A stretch of 64,000 nucleotides of DNA from Cocos nucifera (lineage: Eukaryota > Streptophyta > Magnoliopsida > Arecales > Arecaceae), in the NCBI GenBank assembly GCA_006176705.1, contig QRFJ01000302.1:1302001-1366000 (forward strand), read 5' to 3'. The position numbers were made by a program, and so were the translations under genes. This document shows, in pieces, positions 44,931 to 55,932 of the stretch. Below the pieces are notes generated by a model. It was not told where the DNA came from and searched no databases. It saw nothing but the letters and a program-made list of their open reading frames with translations. The number at the start of each line of letters is the position of its first letter. The stretch's first letter is position 1.

Positions 44931-46360
44931 CATGGCATGCTCAAAACAAAGTGGTAATGATCCCTGTAAATTACTTGTATTTTTGCATTTTCTGTTAAAG
45001 CGAATATTGAAATCATTCTTGTATTCATTTACCTGATCCTATATCAAGCATCTCATAGGAGCCTCCCTAAATATGTTTGGGGTTAGTTTCAATCAATAAG
45101 AAGCCTTAAAAAAGGCCTTTTTTATTAATTATAAAGATAACTGGTAAGGAAATGGAGTTAAATTTTGACGATTTTCTTTCTCGTCTTTGGTGACTTCCTC
45201 TCTCTTCCTGCTCGTTACCCTAAATCGAGATATTCTAGCTCACCTCAAGTTCTTCCTTGCAGTACTTTCATGTCGCTGGCTGAGAGCTGGCATCAATATA
45301 GCAGGGCGCTTGGCTGCGGCTGAGCAATGGATGTCGGAAAGCAGCTGGATTCCTCTCACTCCCTGTTTTTCTCTCTTTGAAATAACAGCCGGGAAAATTT
45401 CTGGTACACATGCCAACAAAGCTTGTAAGCTGGTTCTATTGGCTTCTGGAGCCACGAATGTGTATATATCTATGACCTGCGAATTTGTTTGTTGGATTCA
45501 AATACTGCAAGTGTTTTTTCTTTTGCGGCCGTCCGTGCCCTCTCTTTTTGCCTCTGAGACACTTTTCAGGGTGGCAGCCATGCATTTGCCATGGTCGATT
45601 AAATGAAACGTTGCTCTTGTAGTCTCACCACTGTTCTGGAGCAAAGTGGTCTTGGGTAATCATGTAGGTCATCCGGTGTTCATTTGGAAATGTGAGACTC
45701 GTGTTAGAGGGTCATTCTAGGATGGCTTCAAAAGGAGGAGCGGCTTCCGGTCCGCTGCATTCAAAGTGTATGGGCTGACATGGGTCCTGCGAAGAGTTTC
45801 TAAGTCAAGATTTTGATGGGCGTTAAATGTGTACTTTCCTTCGGCATATGGATTTGCTCCAAGTGATACGGACCATGCTAGATGAGTAGCATCATGTGAA
45901 GCTATGGGAAAAACCATCGACGGTGGTGGTACAACTGCTATAGCTTTATATAATGGCGTTATTTAGCTAAATAGGGCTGTAACTTGAGAATTACATATTT
46001 TACTAATATGTGTTGTTATGTTAAGATTCAGGGCAGGCGCCATTTTCTGCAAGTGCAACAAGAGTGTTATCTAAGCTTTCGATGTTGTTAGATTTAAGTA
46101 CTCAGAGGAATTAAGAAAAATGAAACAATATCTGGCAATTTAGCAGAGAGCATGTAGGGTTGAAAGCGAAGCATTGTCTGCAAGCTGGGACCTCGTTTGC
46201 ATAGCTAATTGGGAGTGGAGCCGCAGGAAAGGACCCACGGACCCGGGATCAAGGATTACCGAATCAAGGGCCTACTATAGGAAAATGAGACAGATCGATA
46301 AGAATATCACGTAAGTAAATTTGAATGGGTTTATTAATCATGGGTCAATTTTATATCAGG
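44931..46360 (+). other. 3' flank and probable 3' UTR of SIN3-like gene
   Basis: A donor-like GTAATG at 44954 and an acceptor TTCTTCCTTGCAG ending 45262 could mark a 3'-UTR intron. A 139-codon frame (45187-45606) here has no domain and is probably chance. No classic AATAAA was pinned down as the end signal. Confidence 0.35.
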
Positions 46361-46361
46361 A

Positions 46362-46384
46362 TTTTTTTTTTTTTTTTTTTTTTT
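46362..46384. repeat. Poly-T run
   Basis: 23 consecutive T; may be the tail of a retroposed sequence, but no body was recognised. Confidence 0.9.
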
Positions 46385-46418
46385 CAAATGTACGGAGGCT
46401 GCATGCCGCATGGAGTTT

Positions 46419-46600
46419 GATCAATTCAACTGGCCAATCATTTTTGTCGAAAGCCCCATTTTTGTCGAAAGCCCCCGCAACTAACTACCTTATAGCCCAC
46501 AACGAACGTGATCAATTCAACTAGGCCAATCTTTTTTTTGTCAAAAGCCCCGCAACTATCTATCTTAACGCAACCTACTCAACTTAGGAGAATACTTTGG
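46419..46600. repeat. 91-bp imperfect tandem duplication
   Basis: GATCAATTCAACT starts at 46419 and again at 46510. Both copies continue to GGCCAAT..TTTGTC(G/A)AAAGCCCC(C)GCAACTA. Copy 1 carries an extra internal repeat of TTTTTGTCGAAAGCCCC. Confidence 0.8.
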
Positions 46601-47004
46601 ACGGTATAGCTCCGCAGACACTCTATGCAGTGATTGGCTTTTGCATGGGTTAGAGCAAAAAAATTTTTTTTTTTTGGGATGCCGTGCTTCAATTTTGTAC
46701 AAGAGCCAATGTCTGTGGAGCTACATCCTTCACAGTGCAGAAAGTATTTCCCCGCAACTAATCTCTTGCAAACGTCTGTTCACTGCTAAACTAATAGGAA
46801 AAAAAACAATTCAGCGGTTAAGCTTCTTGTCCACTGATTTAGATTGTTAGTTTTTGGGCCGTCGAACGTCTGTAGTGCTTGCTGGGAAGACACGAGGAAA
46901 ATTAGCAGAGGAAAAAACTTTGATGCTTCCCAGTTTTTAGAATTTGGGCTTTTGAACTTTTATCGACAACTTGCATAATATCTAAATTCTAAAGAAAGGA
47001 TATA

Positions 47005-47267
47005 AAGCTGTGTGTAGCCCAGCTGAAACGGCTTAGTCCCGTGCCTTAGCCTCGTGGCTCACGTATTCAAGATTCGAGACTCGCTTCCAAGAGGTGCGGA
47101 CGGGTATCTGGTCCAACTATATGCTGAGATGGTAAAAATATCCTGACCTCTTGGACGAGGATGCGGACAAGTATCTGGTCTAAGATGAGGTTGGAGGATG
47201 ACGTACTCAGGGTTAAGTATTGACGGCTCGTATCAGTGGGGGTCCTTCCCTCACTCTATTTTTTTTA
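47005..47267 (+). mobile_element. tRNA-derived SINE with T-rich end
   Basis: TAGCCCAGCTGA at 47015-47026 is close to a pol III A box (TRGCNNAGYNGG). GATTCGAGACT at 47071-47081 is close to a B box (GGTTCGANNCC), 56 bases apart start to start. A tRNA-unrelated body of about 175 bp follows and ends in a run of T (47259-47267). That layout is seen in plant SINEs. Target duplication was not resolved. Confidence 0.5.
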
Positions 47268-47271
47268 TAAA

Positions 47272-47277
<6 letters not shown>

Positions 47278-47302
<25 letters not shown>

Positions 47303-47304
47303 TA
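47278..47304. repeat. (TA)n microsatellite
   Basis: About 13 TA dinucleotides after an A run. Confidence 0.95.
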
Positions 47305-47334
47305 GGGCATGATCTCTCTGCCGTAGACGTGTCG

Positions 47335-47386
47335 ATTATTGGTTGGACCGGTCCAAAAATGACGTGGATCCGGTTCAACCAATAAT
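47335..47386. other. Strong hairpin, 17-bp arms
   Basis: ATTATTGGTTGGACCGG (47335-47351) pairs with CCGGTTCAACCAATAAT (47370-47386) with one mismatch and an 18-base loop. It sits just before the pyrimidine tract and the orphan ICME-like exon, and could be the remnant of a small foldback element or a regulatory hairpin. Confidence 0.7.
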
Positions 47387-47435
47387 TTTTTCATCTCTCC
47401 TCTCTCTCTCTCTCTCTCCTCTCCCTCTTTAGTGA

Positions 47436-47602
47436 CGGTCCGCCGGCGAGAGGGGCGGGGGAGGACGTCGAGCGGCTGCGGCGGCGGCGAGCGATCCCTC
47501 GCCCGCCTCGCGCTGCCGCTCCTTCAGCCGGGAAATCAAACACGCGGCGGCCGAGACCTACCTCATCACCCGCCTCACCCTCACCCTCCTCCCATACCTA
47601 GG
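47436..47602 (+). pseudogene. Orphan first exon resembling ICME
   Basis: CpG-rich block reading SFSREIKHAAAETYLITRLT then LTLLPYLG, and ending at GG|GTACTC (47602/47603). Plant isoprenylcysteine alpha-carbonyl methylesterases, which demethylate prenylated proteins at membranes, carry a closely similar segment (AAETYLVTRL..LLRYLG) before VGYRW. The intron position after YLG also fits. Upstream in frame is TGA (47433-47435) and no ATG lies between, so the start is missing. I found no VGYRW, GGAWI or GQSAG exon in the remaining 16 kb. It is therefore most likely a fragment. An assembly break or non-AUG start is possible. Confidence 0.5.
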
Positions 47603-49341
47603 GTACTCATCTCTTCCGTCTAATTACTTCCAAATCTTCCCTCTTTGTTTCTTTTCGATCCGATCTTTCATGTGAAAAAAAAAAAAAAAAAAAAAAAAAA
47701 CTTTTTTCCTTCCACGCCCATTTGTTCTTGAGATAATTCTTTTCTTCGTAGACGTTCATACCCTTTTTTTTTTTCTTTTGCTATTGCCCAAGCTTTCATT
47801 TTCCGATATCCTCTATTTGTATTTCTTTAAAATTTCATTTTTATGTCGTTGATTGAATCTTTTTCTTTCCCTTTTGCTTTATTACCAGTGTACAGCTTTC
47901 TCTTTTACTCTTACATCTCGTATGATGGTGTTCTTTTTTTCCATCCCGTGGGTTTTTGCCCCTCTTCCTTCGAGGAATTTTAGCCTCTTTTGTTGGATCT
48001 TGTTGTCAGGAAAGCTTTTCTTTTCCACTCAAATGCCCAGTTTTATTGATGGCAATCTTTTAATCATTTTTTTTTGTCTTTTTTTCCCTTCTTTTTCTTT
48101 TTCTTTCGCTCTTGCTTTTGTTAAAGGTTTCATTTTTTCTTGATGCCCCATTATGTTTTGTGGTGCTATTTAGACAAATCACTTTCTTGTTTCTTGATAT
48201 CTATCAAGAGGTACGCTGTCTTATCTTCTATACCGTCCATTGGCTGCTTCTTTCTAGTTTGTTTGTGTGAAATCTTGATGCCTATTGCATTACAATGTTT
48301 TTTTTGGTTAACCAGGTTCCTTTTCGCCTTCTGTCATGCCTTTTTTTTCCCCTGAAAGCTTTCGTTTTTCTTGATTCCTGTCTTTTATCATATTCTTTCG
48401 CTAAACTCTATTACCATCTCTCTGGTCTTTTTAATTTCTTCATATTTCTGACTCGTTTTTTTTTTTTTAAGCCTTTTTCGGCACCTTTTCTTTTATTGCA
48501 AAAGATTTCAATTTTCTCAATGTCCATCCCAGGTTTTTTTTAAGATAACTTACTTTTTGTTCCTTTGATAAGGTTTCCTTTTTATTTTTCTGGTTTCTTC
48601 ATATATCTGACTCAAGGGATCAACTTTTCTTTACTTGTCTCTGTAAATGCTTTCATTCCTCTTAGTACTTGTTCCGTGTTATGGTGTTATTCAGAGATTT
48701 TGATTCAAAATTTCTTTGGTTTCAATGTTTTTCACTTTTAGTTTTTAAATATTTCTGTCTTGGCCACTCATTTGTTGGCACCTCTTGAGAAGTTACAATT
48801 TGTCTAAAAGAAGAAAGAAAAGGTAAGCTTTCAAAACCTTCGCAAGATAATTAATAAGCAGTAAACAAAGGAGGATGAAAAACTAAAAACTCTGCTCCTT
48901 AGACCTGCAAGACAGCATTCAGGCCTTAATCTCCAAGCAGCATGATACTTTCTATACGCCACAAACAAAAAGTATACCATTTGCATGTACAAGCTTTCGT
49001 TGAACATGCAAATCACATCACTGTCTAAATCATAAGATAAATTAGCAATTTGAACCAAATAAAAGCAAAACATAGGAACAAATGCTTTTCTAACCTCCAT
49101 AAATCAACATCCTTTGTCAACTCTATTTTTTTCTCTTAGCCATTCATTGCCAAAAATTTTAACCTGATAGTCATTTCAAAATAAAGGCTTGGCTTTTGTC
49201 TGGTACTAAGATTCTCCTTTCTCTTTTCACATGATATCCTCCCAAAAATCGAGCTATCCAACGGTAATGGCAAACATGGTGGTAAGCATGTTAGATAAAA
49301 TAGGATCTTTAGTTTATGTTTTATCAATCATAAAAGTAATA
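47603..49341. other. T-rich intron-like sequence
   Basis: Strongly T-rich with poly-A at 47676-47700 and hydrophobic chance frames (Phe/Leu-rich) at 47853-48543. It looks like intron sequence following the orphan exon; nothing coding is supported. Confidence 0.45.
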
Positions 49342-49439
49342 TTATTTACCTTGAACCATTGCGATATGAGAAGTATACCAATATTCCACCTTATTTACCT
49401 TGAGCCATTGCAATATGAGAAGTACACCAAGATTTCACC
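49342..49439. repeat. 49-bp tandem duplication
   Basis: TTATTTACCTTGARCCATTG begins at 49342 and again at 49391; the two 49-bp units differ at a few positions. Confidence 0.9.
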
Positions 49440-51386
49440 ATTGGTTTGAACACCTTATTTTGTTTGAGCACCTTTGGTCTTCCCTATCCTTTATACTCCC
49501 TCTCACTTATGTTTGTACTTATTAATGGGTATCATACAAACTGGTATGTATATGGAGAACGGGACCAAGAGCCCCTTATATAGAAGAAATTATTAGATAG
49601 ACTCATTCTACAATAGGCAAAACCAATAAAAGTCTTTAATGCCATTAATGAAGGCTCTTAATGACTTCCTCCTAGATTAGATGAACCCTTTAATATATAT
49701 CTTAATATATATCTAAATTTCTATAATGAATCTCACATTTTTCCATGTGTATGTACTTTGTTTATGGGACATTGAATTCATGAACTTTGATAATAATTAA
49801 CTTTTAATAGATAATAATTTCTATAATAAACTTTGATAGGTACGATTCTTTGGTCAGTGTACCAAATTAATAGATTCATAATAACATTTAATTGGTCCAT
49901 GACTTTGGTCATGGAACCCTTTTAGTTTCTCATATACATTCTTTAATGTACATAAAAATTTGTTATGAGTTGGTGTTCTTTTTTCTATTTTTAAGCATCG
50001 GTATGGAAGGTGATACTTTCAAAATTAGCTCATATTCCTTTTCTGCTCATGGACTTTCAACTCTACCAAGTGAAATATGCTCTGTAATTATAAATTTGTT
50101 GGTTGTACGAGTTAAGTTTTGAGGCTTGATGATTTCAATGAAATCTCTGAGCAAAAAGATTGTAGCTGGAATGTCTCATAAATTGATAGTAATTGCCTTC
50201 TTACTGACTTTAGGCTTCCCTGAACTCTATCAGTAGCTTTCAGGAAGCTGATCCATAACATGTATAATAGGTAGACATGTCAAACTTGGACCAACTTGGA
50301 GGTGCGGTGATTGGACTGAGTTTGTTAACTACTTATTCCATTTTTCAGCATTAGGCTGCAATATATTGCTAGATCACAAGGACCTACGAAGTATGTCTGT
50401 CAGCCCAAATCCGTACATTCCCAGCTGTCAAAATGTGGTACTCACTTTCGGTTGCTGAATTTTGTAGACAATAACGTTTCATGATGATGTGCAATACATG
50501 ACCTATAGAACAAATACACATCAGTTTAATCTTATGACACCCTCCAGCTGTCTACTCTCAGAAAAATAATAAAACACTCTCCAGCAGTCTTTTTAGTGAC
50601 TTCAGTGGTCTATAGACATGTTTGTTGATTTGAACGAGAGGGGAAAAATTAACTTCTCAAACATGCTATCTGTCTGGACCCTGCCTGGTTCAGCTCTTTG
50701 GTTGGTTGGGCAAGATGCGCAAGAGGAGAGAACTTTTATCAAGATATGCTAGATGGATTTATTTAGCAATACACTGATGCTTGTTCATCACAATTATGCT
50801 GCAGCTTGATTTCAATAGCACCAGTCGAACGTCCAATTTACACTGGACCCATTAAGATACTCTTTGGGATGCAAACTTGATATTGATATCTATCTGAGGA
50901 AAAGAAAGATACAAGTCTTTACATAATTTGATGCTAGATGTTCTGCTGCTTCTTTTTGTGTGCACTGACCTTTCTCTGCTTGGTTCTCATCTTCGGCCTA
51001 TGACAGAGTTGATAAATAAATTTGCTTAGAGAACCCTGCGCTTATGTTTTTAGTGGCAATTAGTTTTCTTCCACTGGTCCCCAATCCTTAGAAACATATA
51101 AAATGGATGAGAGGTATTCAAGATGTATTGCTTGTATATATTAATACTATCACGATAGTATGCAATCCCTTGTTTTTCCCCAGAATTATGTATACAGTGT
51201 TGGTTACGATAGATACTGTTTTCATGGTTTAGTAGTCATATTATTACTCATATGTATTTTAAGAATGACGTTGACATTGTACGTAATATTATTCACATAC
51301 CCTCTTCACTCTATTTTATAATTTTTGCAATCTCTTATAGTTAATATAATATTTAGATCATTTTTTAATCTTTATCTGTTTTATAG
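49440..51386. other. Intergenic or intronic, no gene
   Basis: AT-rich; no exon recognised on either strand. Confidence 0.45.
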
Positions 51387-51496
51387 AAATCCAAGAAGTA
51401 CTGTGTTGCTATGGTTTTGAAACATTAGCTGGTGACAAGACTCAGGCAAAAATATGGGAGATTGTGAAATGGCTATTGGATGCTCTGTACCCCTAG
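51387..51496 (+). pseudogene. Orphan terminal exon, unrecognised
   Basis: After a good acceptor (TTATCTGTTTTATAG, ending 51386) the frame reads IQEVLCCYGFETLAGDKTQA then KIWEIVKWLLDALYP and TAG (51494-51496). The amphipathic pattern and acceptor suggest a genuine last exon with phase 2 entry. I do not recognise the protein. It could pair with the orphan exon at 47436, though ICME proteins do not end this way. The following 250 bp (51500-51740) resembles a 3' UTR. Confidence 0.4.
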
Positions 51497-53027
51497 GATT
51501 CATGGTGACCATCTAAGAAGCCGTCAAGCTTCTGCCATTTAAGAGCACAAAGAGTATCTGTGCTCACCTTCTTAGACTTCTAGTGGTTTCAGCTCGGTCT
51601 TTGCCATGGTCGGCTTCAGGCTTGACAATTGGTGGTGTCATTTCTGGCTTTGATGGGCTCCTTCGTGGCCTGTTCCTGCTGTATCTCAGAGCCAACTGAT
51701 CTCTCAGCCTTCACAAAAAATGATCTCTTCATCACTCCTTTTTCTCTACTCTAAAGCAGTATATAGAGACTGAAATAAGCTGTAGTTGTTTTGGCTTAGC
51801 AGCAGGGATTGCCCGAGCTGCAGCACTAAGTCATGTGCCACTAAGTCATGTGCTACATGGAATCAGATCCCAAAAAAAAAAAAAATCGTTTGTCTCTGCA
51901 ACATGTGGGAATGGAATGACGTGGGGTGGTGAAAGCTTTAGATGGATTCGGATTGTTGATACTTTTATATCAAATCATAGCATACATGGGGAAGTCTAGG
52001 TGTTGATTGCCAACTTTAGACTGCAAACAACTCCTGATTTAATTTAGGAAGGCACCGGCCTCCAAAATTGAAGCTCATGTGTCTGATGTTTCCACGAGCG
52101 TTCCATGAAATTGTGTCATGGTGGACAGGTCAAGAGCACCATTGGCTGTAAATGCACTGCAATTGGGCACTTTCAAGGCTTTGTAGACTTGTAATGCTCA
52201 ACCAGAGACTCAGGAGGATGCACTGATGCAGATATAAAAAAACGTATGTCTGAGACTGTGTTTGATATGTCTAGAGCTTGTTGTTCAAAGGTTTAACGAA
52301 CTAGCATATTTATAAGCCAGTGCTTGCAGTGGGTAGGTTTCAAATATGTAGCTAGGGTGTTGAACCCTGTTTGTTCCTAGCTACCTATCTGCTTGATTTG
52401 CTACTATGATGTTGTGATTTACTGATACTTGACAAACTACTGCAATCTTGTGAATCTCCAGAGCAAACTTTAAACAAATTCACCACACACACAAGGCAAT
52501 CTTGCCTGTACTAATAAGCCAAGTATTGGATCATTAGTTGCATTGGTAGAATATGTCATCCATTATACTGGATTTCATTTGAAATCTTACTATAACAGTA
52601 ATTCTAGCTCATCAGCATTCGAATAATACCATGATTTTAGATCAGAAAGCCCTATGCTAGTCTTGGTTCAAACTGGATGCTGAGCAGTCGTACTGCTTCC
52701 TGTCACCATTCCTAATTTTTGCCTGCCGATTTGCCTCCTTTAGCCTGTGCCCAAACACACAAAAATAAGTAGACTAGCAGTTTTGGCTTGGTACCTGCAG
52801 AACATGACAGAAGGATGTGCGAATGTAGATGTAAGAATTATCTCAAGGGACTGCACTTTATACAATTTTATGATACGAGCACAGCAAAATAAGTGGTGAC
52901 TTTAATCTCGGAGCTTTTTCTGCCCTAATATTTTCCTTGTTTCTGCCATAATATCTTGTGACAAATTTCCGCAAAGCAGGATTTAGCTTAGCATTTGCAC
53001 CCTGAAGACCCACCGGCCGGCTGCCAG
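51497..53027. other. Intergenic, no gene
   Basis: Nothing supported apart from possible UTR sequence at 51500-51740 and an A run at 51872-51885. Confidence 0.45.
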
Positions 53028-53144
53028 GTGCCGCCTCCGCCACCCTCGCCGCTGCCGTGGAGTCCAGCCCAAGGAGGGCTCATCGAGCAGCAGAAGATGG
53101 AGCTGAAACTTGAGCTTATGCACGCCAACACGCACAGCTTGTAA
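53028..53144 (+). pseudogene. Pro-rich orphan fragment
   Basis: A CpG-rich block reads VPPPPPSPLPWSPAQGGLIE then QQKMELKLELMHANTHSL and TAA (53142-53144). It has coding-like composition and possible CAG acceptor at its start, but the family is not recognised and no upstream exon was found. The opposite strand is also open, which weakens the case. Confidence 0.25.
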
Positions 53145-53691
53145 CATTGATGCAGTGTGCTTGTAATATTCATATTCCTAGGGTAGGGAGACATTGTTTA
53201 CCAGACGCAGCAGTTTCTCTAGACGTGCATGACCTTCCTTCCCCTCCCCCGTATAAACTATTGCTGCATAAATCTAGCTCGCTGTCCTATCATTTAGCCA
53301 ACTTTTAATTTTGTTGCACATCCAACTTCATTTTAGTTTTTCTTGATGTATTGTTCCTTATGGTCATCACATTAAATTTTCGATTATTTTTTTGTTTATC
53401 AGCATCAACACTGATATTTAAGCACGCACTTGGAGTTGGTGAATGTGCAGCGTTGCAGCAGTTGTAACTTTCTGACCTCGAGGCATCATCTTTGGAAGAA
53501 GGTGGTGGGTGATGGAGGACATGCTCTAACAAGGAAAGCAGATAAGCATTTGTATATGCGGAGAGCGGTCGCATCAAAAACCTCGTTGTGGTGTCTTCTT
53601 GTTAGCAGAAGTGTTAATGACGTAAAATAAAAAAAAAAAAACAATAAAAAATAAAAATCGAAGACTAAATTCAGGAGTTACACCGATGGAG
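53145..53691. other. Intergenic, no gene
   Basis: No supported feature; short frames on both strands at 53305-53630 overlap. Confidence 0.4.
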
Positions 53692-53938
53692 TCTTTAAAT
53701 AAAAATATAAAAAGTAATTTAATAGAAATTTAATTACTTACATGTAATCTAATAAAATTTTACTTATTGGGACATAATAAAAATAAAAATTTTCATAAAA
53801 TAAAAATAAAAAATTTAAAATAAATTTTTAAAATTAATTAAATTAGGATTAAATTTTTTTAATAATATATATTTTTTGAAATACGTGTATAAATTTTGAT
53901 TTCTATTAATTTTTTTTTATTAGAAAGAATTTAATTCT
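53692..53938. repeat. AT-rich direct repeat, left copy
   Basis: Shares with 55700-55932 the order TTTAAATAAARATAYAAAAA, TAATAAATAACTT-like text, AAATTTTTAAAATTAATTAA, ATACGT and TAAATTYTRATTTYTATTA. Both copies face the same way, about 2 kb apart. Confidence 0.6.
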
Positions 53939-54741
53939 TAACGAGAAATTGAAGCAAGTTTCTAAAATATACGTCATTGCTTTTTTTCGAGAATCCAAGC
54001 AGAATTTGAATCTGACCATTCATGCCATTTGATCAAAAATCATCGAAATTTTTTATTAATAGAAGAAACAATTTTATCTGTGATAATGCGTTCAATTCAA
54101 TCTAATAAAGACGATGAAAATGATGAAAGAATCGGAATTGACACTAGAAAAAATAGAGTATAATTCCTATTATCACCTACAAGTATAGTAGAAAGTTGGA
54201 ATATATCTCGATAAGATAGCAAGTCTTCAATATTAAAAATTAAATTAAATTTTAAATAAGAAAATAATTATATATAATAAGCATTTGGTTCAAGTTTATA
54301 AAGAATATGAAATGGTTTTTTGAATGAATTTCGGAGATAATGTTCGGATAAATATAAACCATCATGTAGTCACTCTTGTTAAACTTCACTTTTCTACGAT
54401 GAGCATCAATGGTAAGTTTATATTTCTCAATACTTGTAGCAATATTTTACCTAATATCAATACGAATATTATGAACACGTTTAGCAAAAAAAATAGTAAA
54501 CTTAAAAATACGGTTATTCATAAGAAAACAATATTAATAGTTTGATGGGATTAAAGTTATAAATAATTTCAAAATGACTATTACCGTTGTTATAAGCAAA
54601 TTTTATTATAGATAATGACAAAAATATGTAGATATGGTAATAGTAAAAATATATAAAAAAATTATGATAAAAATTAAATAATAATATAAATTATTTAAAA
54701 ATTTTAAATATCTAAAATTTAATAAAAAAATTATATCTTTC
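53939..54741. other. AT-rich sequence between direct repeats
   Basis: No gene or known repeat. A 73-codon frame (54324-54545) is Asn/Ile-rich and probably chance. Confidence 0.4.
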
Positions 54742-55590
54742 GTGCAAGGAAGGCCCACAAGAATTTTTTTTTTTGATAGACCGGATCTACGATCCATGGG
54801 CCATCTTTTTTTTCCTTTTTTTTTTTTTTATGGATCGGGTCTACGAACCCAGTCTCCGCACAGACCGTGGTTCACAGACGGTCTGTGGACCATGTGGTTT
54901 TATCAGAAAGCGGGCGGCTTTTTTGTTTTTTTTATTTCCGATGGCCATCGATGGCTCCCGCGACCGGCGATGGCGTGCCTCCAGGCGGCGAACCCCGGCC
55001 GGTTGACAACGGAGCGACGAGAGACGGCGACGATGATGGCGGTCAACGGAGCTCTCTCCCGATTGCGACTCTTGAGGGAGATCGAAGGGCTGGTAGGCAT
55101 CGGCGATCAGTGGCATGTGAGGCATTGGCGGCAGTCAGCGGCGGACATGGAGACAACAGCGAGCATGGATGAAGATTCGATGGCAGGCGTGACAGCAGGG
55201 AAGAGACAGCGGGGAAGAGGAGGCGGCGGTGGTTGAAGGAGCCTGCGTCGACGTCGGTGAAGGAGGCAACAATGATTGGCGGTGGGGTGACGGGAAAAGG
55301 CAGACGGAAGGAAGGGTAGACGTTGGTGATGACGGGGAGGAAGGAGATGGCGATGAGGGGCGCGGCGCAGGCGTCTATGCAAACGATCGGCGGCGGTGGC
55401 TGGATGGGAGGCGACGGGAAAGAGGAAAACAAAGAAGATGGGGCTGCGACAGGACAGAGAAGAAGGAGGGGAGGGGCTACGATGGTGTTGCGATGGTGCC
55501 ACGACAAAACAAAACGGAGAAGAAGGGGGAGGGGCTGCGACGCGACAGAAAGAAAGAGATAGGGAGGGGAACTAAATTGATGTAAAATTA
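54742..55590. other. GC-rich island with overlapping frames on both strands
   Basis: An abrupt GC-rich, CGG/GAC-rich block of about 750 bp inside very AT-rich DNA. Up to five frames stay open for 100 codons or more (54742-55236, 54867-55172 and 55229-55585 on +; 55043-55507 and 55107-55502 on -). This is what low stop density in GC-rich DNA gives. No domain is recognised; the + strand GERGAGVYANDRRRW type text is low-complexity. Could be gene-derived sequence captured by a mobile element. Confidence 0.45.
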
Positions 55591-55699
55591 CAAAAAAAAC
55601 AAAGAAGAAAATTAAAAAATTAAAATCAAAATCAAAATTTAAATTTAAAAATTAAATTAATTAATTATTCAACACTATTTTTCCCTATAGAAATAAAAT

Positions 55700-55932
55700 T
55701 TTTAAATAAAGATACAAAAAATAATCTAATAAAAATATAATTATTTTCTTATTACTTAATAGAACTTCACTTACTAAGTTTAAATAAAAATAAAAATTTT
55801 AAAAAAATAAAAATTTTAAATTTTAAATAAATTTTTAAAATTAATTAAATTAAGATTAGAATTTATTAATAATATTTTTTTTAAAATACGTACATAAATT
55901 CTAATTTTTATTAGTTAAGAAAAATTTAAACA
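55700..55932. repeat. AT-rich direct repeat, right copy
   Basis: Partner of 53692-53938. Together they bound 1.76 kb with the GC-rich island, as in a small non-autonomous LTR element. Clear TG..CA ends were not found. Confidence 0.6.

Noticed and set aside
45187..45606. 139-codon frame after the SIN3-like gene
   Set aside because: Overlaps a frame on the other strand, no domain; better explained as 3' UTR or flank.
47853..48543. Phe/Leu-rich frames suggesting membrane proteins
   Set aside because: Direct result of T-rich intron-like sequence.
54742..55585. Several frames of 100-164 codons on both strands
   Set aside because: GC-rich DNA with few stops gives long frames in most phases; no frame shows a recognisable motif.
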